In this document: in pieces, positions 11,864 through 23,605 of the stretch
How the letters are laid out: every line of letters starts with the position of its first letter
Numbering within the stretch: the stretch's first letter is position 1
Origin: Isoetes taiwanensis
Lineage: Eukaryota; Streptophyta; Lycopodiopsida; Isoetales; Isoetaceae
Length of the DNA: 64,000 nt
Direction of reading: 5' to 3'
Assembly (NCBI GenBank): GCA_021234155.1
Contig: JAJEKV010000664.1
Span: 58,275 to 122,274 of the forward strand
Position numbers and translations under genes: made by a program
The notes under the pieces: generated by a model
Databases searched by the model: none
Told to the model about the DNA's origin: nothing
The model's input: only the letters and a program-made list of their open reading frames with translations

Positions 11864-13547
11864 CTACAAAGAAAGCCGGTGTTTGATAAAAATGGAGGCG
11901 GGGTTCTTGTCCATAAACAAGGATTTTCGGATATATTTACCCCGAGCATAACTTTGCAAAATTAAATTCTTGCAACCAAGACCACCTTGAATTTTACTTA
12001 CGGTGATCGAAGTCGATTGACCATATGGTGTTTCCCCAAATGAAATTTCGACTATCCTTTCAAATCGATGATAAATGCATTTAGGAGCAAGAAGTGAGGA
12101 AAGAAAAGTAGATGTGGGAAGATGCAATAACAGAGTTTGCAATTATGGTTCTACCAGCCAAAGAAAGACAATTGCCATAGTTGCCTAGCTTCCTTCTAAT
12201 CTTTTCCACAATGGGGGTCCAAAGACCTTTAATACTAGGATTGAGAGATAAAGGCATACCTAGGAGAATTGTAGTTTCAGTGGCAGTCATACATTTAATT
12301 CCAGCAATGTTATCAGTGTCCAGGTCACCAATTATAATGCATTTGTTTTTGTTCAGGTGAATCCCAGAGGCAGCCCCAAAGTTGTGCAAAGCCAACAGAA
12401 AAGTATTAATGACAGCTGGATCATTTCTAAGGAAACTGAACGAGTCATCTGCATATTGGAGAATTGCAAGGTTTGTGGTATTGTCTGGCAGAGTTAATCC
12501 AGTAATTTGATCACATGCTTGAAGGTGGGAAATAACTCTGGTAAGCATCTCAGCAACTGCTAAAAATAGGTAAGGGGCAAGAGGGCACCCTTGTCTGACA
12601 CCTCTGGCCAAAGGAAAGAAAGGACCAGGGGATCCATTAACAAGAACAGTTGATTGAGATCTGGAGTTTAACCCCATAATAAGTTTGATGATTTTCTCAG
12701 TGAATCCTAGCTTTTGGAGAGAGAATTGAAGGAAGTCCCATCTAACCATATCAAAAGCCTTTGAGAAATCAAGTTTGAGCAAGATACAGTTCTGTTTGGT
12801 CAGATTGTTCCAATGCATCCCTTCCATGGCAGCAATATAATTATCAAGGATGTATCTACCTGGAAGGAAAGCAGATTGATTGCAACTAATGACCTCTTGA
12901 AGGTGAGGCTTGACCCTATTTGAAATAATTTTAGCACATATCTTGTAGGTAGAGTTTGTCAGAGAAATAGGCCTCCAGTCAGAGAAGGATTGAGGGTTAT
13001 CCACCTTTGGGATTAAGGTAATAAGGCCAGCAGATAGAGCAGGGTGCAGGTGGTTCGAATTCCAGAAGCCTTTGATCATGTACACAAGATCATTTTTCAT
13101 GATGTCCCAAAATTTGATGTAAAATTCAGGAGGCAAGCCATCAGGGCCAGGACTTTTCCCTTTGGCTAAGCTATTGAGGGTTGAATAAATTTCATCCATA
13201 GAAGGAGTTGCCTCTAGAGCTTGAGACATAATTCTGTCACTGCTTAGGTTATTATCATTTATCAAAGAAGTGAAGCAGTTGGCATCTGCAGATTGCATAG
13301 GAGTATCAGAAGGATGAGAGAAAATATTTGCATATTTGGAACAGAAGAAATTAGAGATGTCCTTTTGGTCTTCCAGTGTATTTCCATTTCCATCATTGAC
13401 TGAGGAGAGCTGACTTTTTAGAAGTCTAGACTTGGCCACCCTATAGAAGAATTTAGAATTACCATGGTCCATTTTGGAAAAATATTTGAGCTTACATCTA
13501 ATAGTGGAGCCTTTAGCTTCTAATTCTTCAATGGTTTTAATTCTCAT
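11864..13547 (-). pseudogene. LINE ORF2 reverse transcriptase domain
   Basis: The 488-codon frame 13547-12081 holds a complete RT palm: SPGPDGLPPEFY (residues 132-143), WRPISL (191-196), LDFSKAFD with the first catalytic Asp (259-266), RQGCPLAPYLF (319-329), and the catalytic YADD (365-368). It ends with the thumb-like LLGMPLSLNPSIKGLW and SLAGRTIIANS. The frame is lost near 12085 and continues at 12142-11864. The core is unbroken over about 1.4 kb, so the copy is not old, but it is separated by shifts from the endonuclease and from the zinc tail. Confidence 0.93.
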
Positions 13548-13746
13548 CTCAAGATTCCCTTCTTATCTGTGAAGGTCAGAGTTCAGGGGGTCCTATTTAA
13601 GTTTCAGCCTAACCTCTTTCATTTCTCGAAGGTAGTTTCTTTTTTTCAGTGACCTTGTTGTCATGATGATGCTTTGCCCGATTTTTTGATCGAGGATTTA
13701 GACTCCTTTAGTTTGGAATAAAATGATCTCATAGAATTAGTGGATC

Positions 13747-14567
13747 TTACTCTCGGTAGGGAATTATAAAAGTAGTGAACTCACTCTGAGAAAGGTCGAG
13801 TCGAGAAGGGGAGCAATTCAGCTTGAAAGGAGTATTTCCATGCCTTTTGATCGCGAGCATGTGTTTAGTGATAAAAAATTGGGGCTGGTGATCAGAGATG
13901 GATGTGCAATCATCACTATAGACAAAACAGTTGTCCCAGAAATCATTGAGAGTGTTGTTGATGTAGAACCTGTCCAATGCACAGTAAACCCTATTGTTTC
14001 CAACTTGTTTATTTGACCAAGAGTATGCAGAAGTGGAGGAAGGAATATGCTGTAAGAAATGTCTGTCAAGCAAGTGGTCCCACTCAGTTCTCTCATCTAC
14101 TAACATATTTAAGTCTCTCCCAATTTTCATATCCCAAGTGGGAGTATTATTAAAATCACCTGCCATGATCCAAGTTTCACAAGTTTGATTTGTTAGCCAG
14201 TTATTGATAGCTGTCCATGTAGTAGATCTAATCCTAGAATCTGTGGAGGCATAAATATTAATGACTCCAAAAGTGAAATCATTATTTTTGATAATAGCAG
14301 TTGCCGGGTTTTACAAGGACTATTATACATTGAGGCTATGGTGAAGGTGTTTCGGATGATGCAAAGACCTCGGAGGTGCAGTGGCTTCAATCCAAATAGA
14401 TGAGAGTCGAGGTCCAATCCGATCTGCTTGATTTGAACATTCAAAATTTGGGAGTCTAAGCTCTGGAGAAGGATAATATGCGCATCATAAGTTACGATGC
14501 GGGATATTGCCCTTCTTCTCTTCAAGGGACCCTTTATTCCTCTAAGATTCCAGCTTAGAATCTTCAT
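13747..14567 (-). pseudogene. LINE ORF2 N-terminal endonuclease (exonuclease-endonuclease-phosphatase fold)
   Basis: The endonuclease nicks the target DNA to prime reverse transcription. The start MKILSWNLRGIKGPLKRRR at 14567 is the typical plant L1 ORF2 start. The second piece (14166-13747) carries AGDFN (residues 2-6), LDRF (64-67) and SDH (91-93), all active-site blocks of the EEP fold. The usual E of the QET block lies in a damaged stretch (ILLQSLDS). A frameshift near 14.2-14.3 kb splits the domain, and another separates it from the RT. Confidence 0.88.
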
Positions 14568-14744
14568 GATGTGGAGGATAACTATAGCGAGAGAGTGAGG
14601 TAGTTAACTATGTTTCTTAGACACGAGTCTAGTATTTTTCTGCGGGGAGTGTTGAGAGTCTTTGAGAATAGTCTTTTTCTGGTCTTCTTACCTTTTGACT
14701 TAGGAGTGCGAGAGATATTGTGGTGAGTTGTGAGGAAAGCGTCT

Positions 14745-17029
14745 TCATCGGGGAGGTGTTTTCAGCAAGTGTATCCTTGTGATATTTTCCTTATCAGAAT
14801 CAGTGTCTTCAGGGGTAGTGTCAACAGAATTTTTTTCTCCAGAAGGATTGTCATGATGGTGGCACAACCAAAATTTAGATCTACAGCAATCAAAGTCAGT
14901 TGAGTGTGTCAAGATTGGATGGCTGGGGACAATGGTGGTGTCCATCAAATTGTCTCTCTCATTATTATTAATAACAGAAGCAAACTTAGAAATTTCAGTG
15001 GAAAGATCTTGCCTGGGAATGTCTTGGTCGAGGTTTGTACCAGCTGCAAGTTCAGTATGTTGTGTAACTTTTGACCTTTGCATTTCAGTATGATCATCCC
15101 TTGTTTCTCTAGCATCATCCCTTAACAGAGTTTGTTCCCAAGCTGGAGGAGATGTCCTTGACACTGTATTTATCCCTAACCTTTGCTACCACTGACATCT
15201 GACCTTTACTGCTTTCTGCTGCAAGTGACACTTGACATACTGATAGCATATCTGACCCTGTAACCAATTCCTGGAGCTGTGATGCAATCTCTGGGGAAAT
15301 GGAACCTTGAGGGGAAAGTGGTGTGGGAGGGGAAGATAAGTCCAAAAGGTCTTCATTTGGCTGGCATGCATGTGATGCAATTGCAGATGGAGAAGAAGCA
15401 GGTATGATAGGATTAGAGTAGGAAGGAGGGTGGGAGATGACAAAAGGGGAAATACTGGTATGTAATGGTGGTTTATCTATCAAAACATCCACAGAATCTT
15501 CAGAGATCTGTGACAGAATGGCATAGGAATTTGAAACCTTCACAGCCTCAGGAAAATCTCCAACAATAGTTTGGTCATCTTGATGAGAAATCTCAATTCC
15601 AGGTGGATTATCTTCTGAGAAAAGTGTACTTAATTCTGGAGAAGCCAGAACTTCTGAGACTGTATGTTGCATGTTTATATTCATGGGGAAGTCTATACCT
15701 TTTTCTTTAATTAATGAAACCACATTCACTTCAATTGCCTCAGGCTTTTTCATTAGCTTTTGAGGTGCTGTGCAAGTCGAGTCCTTTTTTATCTCAGATT
15801 GAGAGGACTGAGAATTTGTACCTTGCTTGGACTGAATATTATTTGCTCTCTTAGAGTCTTGTAGGATACAAGAAAGAGTTCTGTGTAGATCAATCTTTGC
15901 AGGCTGTATAAGGGCCTTGCCTTTATCTTTTAGCAACATTCTATTATACTCGGAATTTGCTTTGTTGGTGTTTAAAGCAAGCTGAGAGGAATCTGCTGCT
16001 AAGTTTGGATACTTATGATTTGTCAAATTTTCTTTGCTCATGTTGACTGTAGTCAAGCTATCTTTGATGTAAATTCCTTTGTTCAAAACCTTGATTCCCA
16101 TTTCATTGCTAGGGAGTAAGTAGCCATTGTAGATCTTTGATCTTTGTGAGTTCGAGAATCTTTTGTAACACATCCTTTTTTTTTTTTCTCATCTTTCTTT
16201 TTTTGAATTCTTTCGTCTTTGCCATTAACCTTTTTCCATTCATGGTGGGGTTTTGGAAATTCATAGCATTCCCTATCCTTGGCTTGATTGAGTTGAGGAT
16301 TGTTATCCCTCTTGGATCTTTCTTGACATCTGGTTCAAAGTCTGAGAGAATAAGCTGAATTTGGTCTGTATTTGGTTCTCTGGTAACAACCTTTGATAGC
16401 AATCACTGCTATTGTTATGCCTTGAGTTACATTTCACGGCAAAATTGTGGTAGACCTACCCATCTTAGTTGAAGGATAGATTTGTTTCCAAAGAAATCAA
16501 GGAAGGGAAGTTCAGTAGGAATGGTCTTTGTGATATCAAGTTGGACAAAACACTTAGGAGGTTTGTATGGTGAATATTCAGTAGTCAAGTAAGTGCCAAT
16601 TGAATTGAAGATAGAAGAAAAACAGTCATCATTCCAGTAGATAGGGCTGAGCTCACTCATAGTGACAGATGCTACTTGATAATTATGGAACTCATTCAAA
16701 GGCATTTTGGGATTCCATTTTATGAAAGAGAGCTGAAATGTGTCACAAGTAGAATTGCCAAGTTTGAGAAGGAAGTTTGAGGTCCTCGGGCAGCCACACT
16801 CAACAAGAATATAAGGATAGCTTAGCCAATAAATGGCATTAATGACAATTCCTTTATGAAGCCTGAGCAGGTGATCCCACAACTTTTCAATTTTTAATCC
16901 AACAGAGTCAACCTTGACAATAACAGCAATTTTTGACAGAGATTCAATTCTAGAGGCAACCAAAGGTGAGTTTAAATGAATACCTCTAAAATTTGAATAT
17001 TGGTAGGTGCCGAGATTCTTGCAGCTCAA
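14745..17029 (-). pseudogene. LINE ORF1: DUF4283-like RNA-binding protein with long linker
   Basis: ORF1 proteins bind LINE RNA. The frame 17029-16427 has the fold and spacing of a DUF4283-type domain (SKIAVIVKVDSVGLKIEKL, RLHKGIVINAIYWLSYPYILVE as two blocks, then NPKMPLNEFHNY). The frames 16402-16109, 16173-15115 and 15164-14745 make a low-complexity Ser/Pro/Asn-rich linker before ORF2, with no zinc knuckle visible. At least three shifts break it. The assignment rests on position 5' of the endonuclease and on composition. The domain name is less sure than the role. Confidence 0.7.
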
Positions 17030-17370
17030 ATTGAGGAGGCTAATTCTTGATCAAGAGATCATTGGGTGCCTTGGCCTCGGGAATATAGAGGCTGGAACTC
17101 CATTGGCATCGAGTTGGCAAAGTTTGAGAACCTCTTTGGTCCAAGGCAAGAGTGTCCCGTTTGGGCTTGAAATATTTGTAATGGTGCATTTCGATATCTT
17201 ATGACCGGGTTAGAGAAGTCCCCAAATTTGATAAATTTAGAAGGATCAAGATGAAATGCACTTAAGCTGGGCAAGAAGATCGCGACTCTTGAGGCGTGTG
17301 GCGGGGAGCATGAAGTTGTGAAGAATCGGGAGGGAAAATGAGTTTAGGGCTGACAAGTCAAGCAAGGGAT

Positions 17371-18289
17371 TATTTTTTGGGGGGATTTCGCCATTAATCA
17401 GAAAAAAAAGGCTACAAGAAGAAAAAAGGCTGAAAAAGAAAAAAAAGGAAAGGAAAAAGGGAAATCAGGTGAGGCGGGGGAAAAGAAAATCTATCTAAGA
17501 ACTAAGAAGGGTAGAAAACCATAAATTTGCCAAATTACCTCGAGAGCATCTTGACATATCAAGATCATTAATCGAGATCATCATTACGAGAAAAACTTTA
17601 AGCTGAGATCTTTTGATCGATCCGATTCTTGAACACTTGAAATTGGTATGAGGTGTGATGTTTCTTTTTCTGTAAATTCAATATCGGCCTCTATGATCTC
17701 GTTTGCAAATTCTTGATCCAGGAACAAATGAGTATTGGTAGAAATAAATGGTCGGGGAAAATTGCTGCTGAGATGAATTGATACCAAAGATGAGAGAGAG
17801 AGCCTTGCAAGAAACCACACGAAATTCTTTGATCTGTTTCAAGATGGTGAAGAATTTTGTGTCCATAAATAGATCAAGGAGCGAGGGAAATCGATTGGAG
17901 CCGGCCCTCTACAAAGTAGGGATAGTCGACAAAGGGGTGATCGATCGGTAGGAAAGGGAAGGCGAGGCGAGTTTTGCCAAGAATTTTCAAATTCGAATAG
18001 GACAAGAAGTTCAAGAAATAAGGCACATTTGTTGTACGGTATATAGTTCATTATTGGTCCCTTCACTTTATATTGAAAACAAAATTGTTGGAATTGTTCT
18101 GGCTTGGCCAACACATGACAATAATTATGTATGCGCTTTGATGTAAAAAGGTAAACGATACAAAACAGCGAAATTCCGATTACATCTACAATCTCCGGTA
18201 GATTTTCCTAATAGCATCTCGTGCCAATCTTGGGAGCCGGGTTCATATGCATAAGCAACACCTTTTATCTTGTGCTTGGCTGCTCAATG
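17371..18289 (-). other. No clear gene; possible second LINE 3' end
   Basis: The A/G-rich 17395-17480 stretch, read on the minus strand, is a C/T-rich region followed by ATTAATGGCGAAATCCCC. This echoes the ATTAATGAAAAAACCCC at the 3' end of the LINE at 9.9 kb, so a truncated LINE tail may lie here. The minus-strand frame 18114-17839 has no motif I recognise. Confidence 0.3.
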
Positions 18290-21209
18290 CAGCGAACCTA
18301 TTCTGATTTCGGAGGGACAAAAACCACCTTTCTCTTTTAGTAACTGTACCCGATGGCTGACTAGGGATCATTTCGAAGTAGTTACTGTAATAACCTCATC
18401 ACCTCCGAAAAATAAGTTTCCATAGTCATCCATGGTATCTACCTCGAGTACATGTTTTACTTGATTGCATTGAAGGATATAATAAAGGGACCCCCTCATG
18501 ATTGTGCGGGTATGAAGCATCAAAATAATCACCAACCTTTGGCGTCGTCGTCAATATTATCCTCGTCATTTGCCCATAAATCCTCGGCCTCATCAACATC
18601 TCGGGGATTGATCTTACTAATTGGCTCTAGTTTTTTAGCAACTCCCACCTACCACAATAATTGACATTCTCACAAAGCGGGCCCAATTAAAATTGATGCA
18701 TGCTTTGCAAAAACATGAAAGAAGATTACGCTGCAATAATTTTGTAGCATCGTTTGAGTCTATGAAGACACAATATGAAGTGATTGCCGCCTTTTCTTTG
18801 GAAGTACATCATGTGCTTGGGACCGATCAATGTCGGTCACCTCCCGAATACCCTCTCCACATCGATTTTTCTCCCTCAATACTTGACCTTGTGATTCTTT
18901 GCATCTTTTACTATCTTCCCATCCTTTTTTTCCTTTTGTTCTGCTTCAAAGCCACAATTTAGAGATTGCCCTTCCCCATCGTGTGTTCCCTTCCCATGTC
19001 ACGAACCAAAGAAATTCCTTTGCATTTTCTTATCTTATCTTTGAACATGGTATCTTGTCACATGATAGAATGCTCTTCTAGATTTAAAGCTGGAACGCAC
19101 AACCATCGGACCAAACCAAATGGTATTTCAAATGGCCACCACCATTCTCTTGCAACCATTTGAGGTGCATCTTGAATGCATCTTTATGCGAAGTGGGTAT
19201 CATGAGTTTTGTCGTGCGAAATAAATGAGTGCACACATTTTCTCAATCGCCATTTACCTTGAACATGGTGATATGAACCAGAATACTAATTTGTTCATTG
19301 TACCAATCGAAAGGCTTGAATCTAGTTGAATGGCTTCAAAGTATAATTTTCGAGGAAAAATCAACAACCGATAGCAGATAATCAATCGCGAAGTGTTAGT
19401 ATGCATTCTTTGAGCTGCTTGCCTTGCCAATGTGCCACAAAATTGTGATATATAAACTTAGACATATGGTCGAACATCTTTGTCCAACATCTCCTTTGTT
19501 GTCAACTAACTTTAACTAGCCGGAAGTTCCCTTCTTTGAAGGTTCATTAACATAGTTATAGACTTGCCAATCGAAGAATCCTCGATGCTTCCATCCTTCT
19601 CTGGGACACAATTCAATTCTTGTTTCCCACAAGCTGTCACATTTTGTTTCCATGCAGGCTAAGCTTGTGCCACTCCTCATCGGTAGCCCTCGGGCATACC
19701 ATGGCTCTCCAAAGCGTGCTCACATTATCATAATTACGCTTCTTAGCTTGGCAAATCCAGGCATTAACCACGAAGCACACACATTGCAATTGCAAGTACA
19801 ATTCTCGTGGAATTTTGACCTCATCATATTGAAAGCCTTCTTATATAAATCACTTTGCTCATGCTTCACCTTGGCCGGTATTCCTCTCCTTTAGCTTTTC
19901 GTATGCAAGGAGGTTTTAAGTATTGAATTGCACGATGCCAATATTGACTTTTGGATCTTTGATCAACAAATATTTGGTATAATTCAGCCTGCAAAAGTAC
20001 CTTTGTCGGAATCTTACAAAATATTAGAATGTACATTCTATATGTTTTTAATGTATCTTCCACATTCTTACATCTAAGTACTTTCTTCCTCAAAACCCCA
20101 CATCCTTACATAATAGCTACTTTATGAAAAGCATTCACATTTTTTCTTGACATCTACTACATTCCCTCTGATAGCTTCCTTGAGTTTTTATTTTCTTACA
20201 TCTATAGCACATATCTCGGTTAAGCTTCAAGTATACCTTCAAGTTGGATTCAATGTAAAAAAGCATGTCAATATAACTTCTACAAGAAAAAGCCGAATAA
20301 CATTTCTTGATGCATGATGTGGAACATGCTTTCGTCTGAGAAAAAGACTACTTGTCACACTGCCAAAAAATGTAGAAAACATCTACATACATTCCTAGCT
20401 AAAGTACATTTGATGTTCGGTCGAAAATTCAAAAAACTATGTGACTCCTCCATGACCCTAAAATACTAGCATGTACATGTGTAATGTCGATGTCTTGAAT
20501 TAGTTCGGTCCTCTTCTTCATGACATCTCTTACCTTTGGTGATACTTTTGTATTATCTAACGGAGGCCCGAACAACTCTGTCCTTCATGCTTTGATCTAT
20601 GGCATTTTTTTTCTTGGCTTTAGTCACTGCTAATGCCCAGATTTGCTCCTGGTGACATTCTTTTCCTCCTTTTCTGGCCTTTAGCTTCATATTTCTAGGA
20701 TGCAATTTGAGGATTTTGGGCGCCCGGTTGGTGTATAACGTAATACTCCTTCCTTTCCAACTACCATGGAAAGAACGTGTTTGGCGGCAAGCTTGTCATT
20801 TGCTATTGCACGTTTCACTTCTTGGAGGCCATCCTTAAGGGTTTTCAAATAAATCTCTTTTCACAATAGCCTCTTTAGGCCTTCCAACAATTGGGGCCAA
20901 ATAAAAGTCCAATCTACTATCCGGAGCAATTTTCCGGCAAAAAGTTTTTACTGTTTTGGATTCAATGTAGAAACTTGTTTTAGTATGTGATTCCTGAGAA
21001 TCATTCACCCTTCTTCTAATCTGTTTTGTCCCATATCCGGCCTCTCTCTTGCATCTTTTTTGATGAAGATTGGTTGTCCCAGGAAGAAATGCATGTAGAG
21101 TCCTCCTCAATAAGCAAAATTGAATCGATGGTAAGTCCTCCTCAAGAACAAGATCCGAATCTGTTGTTCTTTGGTGAATTTGATTACGCCATAGCTTCAT
21201 ACATTCCAA
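18290..21209 (-). pseudogene. Unnamed mobile-element gene (candidate DDE-type transposase), copy 1
   Basis: Read on the minus strand with several shifts, this shows ordered blocks shared with the gene at 52.8-56.2 kb. They are CPREGWKHRGFFDWQVYNY (about 19.6 kb), MFDHMSKFIYHNFVAHWQG (19.45 kb), VVDFSS (19.36 kb), SILVHIT (19.29 kb), VWSDGCA then RRAFYHVTRY (19.1 kb), NFFGS-stop-HGKGTHDGEG (19.0 kb), CFCKACINFNW and CEN (18.7 kb), and GDYF then GNLFFGGDEVI (18.5-18.4 kb). The Asp residues of VVDF, WSDG and HDG (or the Glu after it) are spaced like a DDE triad. Function is inferred. The gene is broken, lies just inside the right inverted repeat and faces the C48 gene. Confidence 0.65.
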
Positions 21210-21477
21210 GATCGATTAAACGGGCATAGAAATGGGGATCCTATTCTTGGTTCCAATGAGAAAGGGGGTTTCAATCCGGTAGCTTCAATCCTGTGGAGGG
21301 AGTTCAAAACTCAAAAGCGTGCCCCCAAATTAAGTGGGTTGCCAAAAAAATAATTGCAAAAGAATCTCACGTGGACCACAAGCATTAATGATAGGCAGCC
21401 CATGTAAAATTCAAATTTTACCTTAAATTCACTTTAAGCTAGTGTATTTTTTTACATCAATTTGCAGAAATACAAGA

Positions 21478-21498
21478 CACCCTTTCATGCTTCTACCC
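21478..21498 (-). repeat. Right terminal inverted repeat
   Basis: Perfect inverted copy of 4412-4432, followed by CTCT at 21499-21502. Confidence 0.7.
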
Positions 21499-21502
21499 CT
21501 CT

Positions 21503-23167
21503 AAGCCTTGATATTATGTGCTTTTCAAAGAGATTGTGTAGGCTTCTTCTCTTACATCTAGATGAAGATCTTAAGTAATGGTGCAGATTTCAATCAGTAA
21601 ATTCGATGGAGACAATGGTTGCAAAGAGGGAGCAGGTAAAAAAAAAATGGCCAAGTGTGCAATCTGCCCTTGCTATACTGGAAAGGCTTATTTCCACCAC
21701 GAGATTGTTTATTGGACTGCGTAAGCATAATTATAAATACATGTATTGAAGCACTTATTTAACATAGAACTTTTTGATTTGTAAGTCCACGAATTCAATT
21801 TCAAAGACATGCATCCAATATCTACAAATGCTCTAGTGCTCAAAACTTATGATAGTTTCATAAAATACCTCTAGCAAGCTAGCAATATCACAAAATCCTC
21901 TCCATATCTATTTCAATGCAGTTCAAACTCAAACAAGATCTACAAAGGCAATTTTTGTGGATGTTCAGAAGTATGGGGAAAAGTGGTGAAAGGATCCATT
22001 TAACTAAGGCCAAAAGTGCCACTAGATCTGTAGTGCTTGCTTGAGACACCCAAACTCCCAAAATCATCTTGCATTGGTGACCTTTCTTCCTTTACTAAAA
22101 ATATTAGAGGTAGAAGTTCACGACTGTAATGAGCACATACATATCATAGAGAGAATAGAAAACACTGCAAAAGAATCGAACGAGGATACCAGAGATCGAT
22201 GACAATGCTTTAGCCATCCCGCATTGGCGTTATAAAATGGACCATAAGCGACTAATGCAGTCCGCCAATTTCCACACAAATAAAAGAAGCATGAATAAGC
22301 TTCTCTAGAAAAACCGAATATGTTTCATTTCTTAGCTAATTGCAAAATCCCCCGTGAGAGGTTGCTTACCTGTAAAAGAACCAGAGATGAAAAATAAATT
22401 CAAAGATTCATTTCTTAGCTAGCTAAAAACCCATCTGATTCAACCAACATCTCATGGGGACAAAGGAAACGTCGCATGCGGCATCAATTCTGGCGTTCCT
22501 GGCATGAAAATCAACCGGCTCACATTCATAGATGACCTAGCCTTGTCCAATGGTGATTACATTGCTACTGTTTTAAGCCAAAAACCACATACGATGAAAA
22601 TTCAAGGTATGAGACTAGTGCCTCCTACATTGTCTTAGCTATTAGAATCCAGGTAACAAAACCAGTTTGAATCTAAGATTTCTTTCTCTGGTAAGAATAT
22701 AAATCTCCATTTATGAAAGATATGGACAAGTTTCATTTAGATCTACAAGGATTATATCGAGATTCCATTCCTAGTGGAGGAACTCTAACATCTCTTGCAA
22801 GGCATCATCAGATGCAATTTTAAACAGAAATGGTTCTGTCTCGTTGAAACTTAGAATTTCAATACATAAAAAAGGGATAAATAGCTAAGGTTTGCCCTCA
22901 AAGTTCAAGGAAGAAAGAAATGGTTTGCCTTGCTCTCACCCTCTGTAGACTCTTAAAGTTCTTCCTTGCATCCACAAAAATGCCCCAAGAAACAATTGAT
23001 CCCACATCTGGAACACATCCAACATAAATGTAAAATCTAATCTTGCAACAAATGAAGTTAGAGTACCAAATCTCAACGTATAGTCTAGATTTACATGATC
23101 ATCTATTGTGAGATAATTCAAAATGAAAAGCCTAATGGCTTCATTCAGAAGCATCTGCTCTGCTAGG
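21503..23167. other. Stretch without an assigned gene; one possible RT scrap
   Basis: Mostly unrecognised. On the plus strand at about 22453-22570 a short open frame reads SGVPGMKINRLTFIDDLALS. This resembles the YADD region of non-LTR reverse transcriptases (here FIDD), but it is too short to assign. No RNA gene or strong repeat is seen. Confidence 0.3.
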
Positions 23168-23372
23168 TGTTGAGCTGGATCCTGGCATCACTGCTCAAAC
23201 ACCCAAGAGAGCCCTATGAACTGGTCAAGACCTCCAAACTGTTAGGCACAGTTAAGCCCTATATAACCTTGAGGCATTTTAATACAGAGGATCAAATTCT
23301 AAACAGCTGCGAGCTAAGATATGTATCTAGTAACGTTTTGACTTGATGCCTTTACAAGGACATTTTCTTCCA
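23168..23372 (+). repeat. Direct repeat A, copy 1 (3' internal end of an LTR element)
   Basis: About 205 bp beginning TGTTGAGCTGGATCCTGGC, with about 95% identity by eye to 26283-26480. At the second copy it is followed at once by the LTR-like repeat B, which suggests it is the 3' end of the internal region of that retroelement. Confidence 0.8.
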
Positions 23373-23605
23373 GCTTAGAACATGACGTGGCTCTTCCAAA
23401 ATTTGTGAATTACATGTCATATTTTGTTGAGCTAGATCTACAGCTTATATCATGCTCGTATATGGACTATATTTGTTTGAATTTTGAACAGACCCTTCAA
23501 ATTGTACTAGTTATTCTTCACATATGCATAGTGCTGTCATGTTCTATGATACTAGCTTTTGAATTGCGGTGTGGTGTCGGCTGAAGGGACCAGCCGTTCT
23601 TTTGG

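Larger units (their letters stand above)
9928..17370 (-). mobile_element. LINE (L1-like), near full length, minus strand, nested in the TIR element
   Basis: On the minus strand the order is ORF1 (DUF4283-like, then a long Ser/Pro-rich linker), an apurinic-type endonuclease, reverse transcriptase, zf-RVT, a 3' untranslated region and a poly(A) seen as a T-run at 9928-9948. It belongs to the same family as the LINE at 1-2855, sharing VRQGCPLAPYLFL and a similar tail. The 5' boundary near 17.0-17.4 kb is uncertain. It lies between the two genes of the TIR element, so it inserted later. I could not find a convincing target-site duplication. Confidence 0.88.
4412..21498. mobile_element. Putative large DNA transposon bounded by 21-bp terminal inverted repeats
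   Basis: The left end (4412-4432, GGGTAGAAGCATGAAAGG...) recurs as a perfect 21-bp inverted copy at 21478-21498. The four bases CTCT lie directly outside both ends (4408-4411 and 21499-21502), which could be a short target-site duplication. The span of 17,087 bp holds a C48-protease/RING-like gene (+) near the left end and an unnamed candidate-transposase gene (-) whose 5' end lies 270 bp from the right end. A later LINE insertion fills the middle (9.9-17.4 kb). Without the LINE the element would be about 9.6 kb. That the ends belong together is inferred from the match length and from both genes lying just inside them. CACTA and MULE families can also carry Ulp1-like genes, but the terminal sequence is not CACTA. 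Confidence 0.6.

Noticed and set aside
4412-21498. CACTA transposon identity
   Set aside because: The termini start GGGTAGAAG, not CACTA, and no CACTA-type transposase motif was seen.
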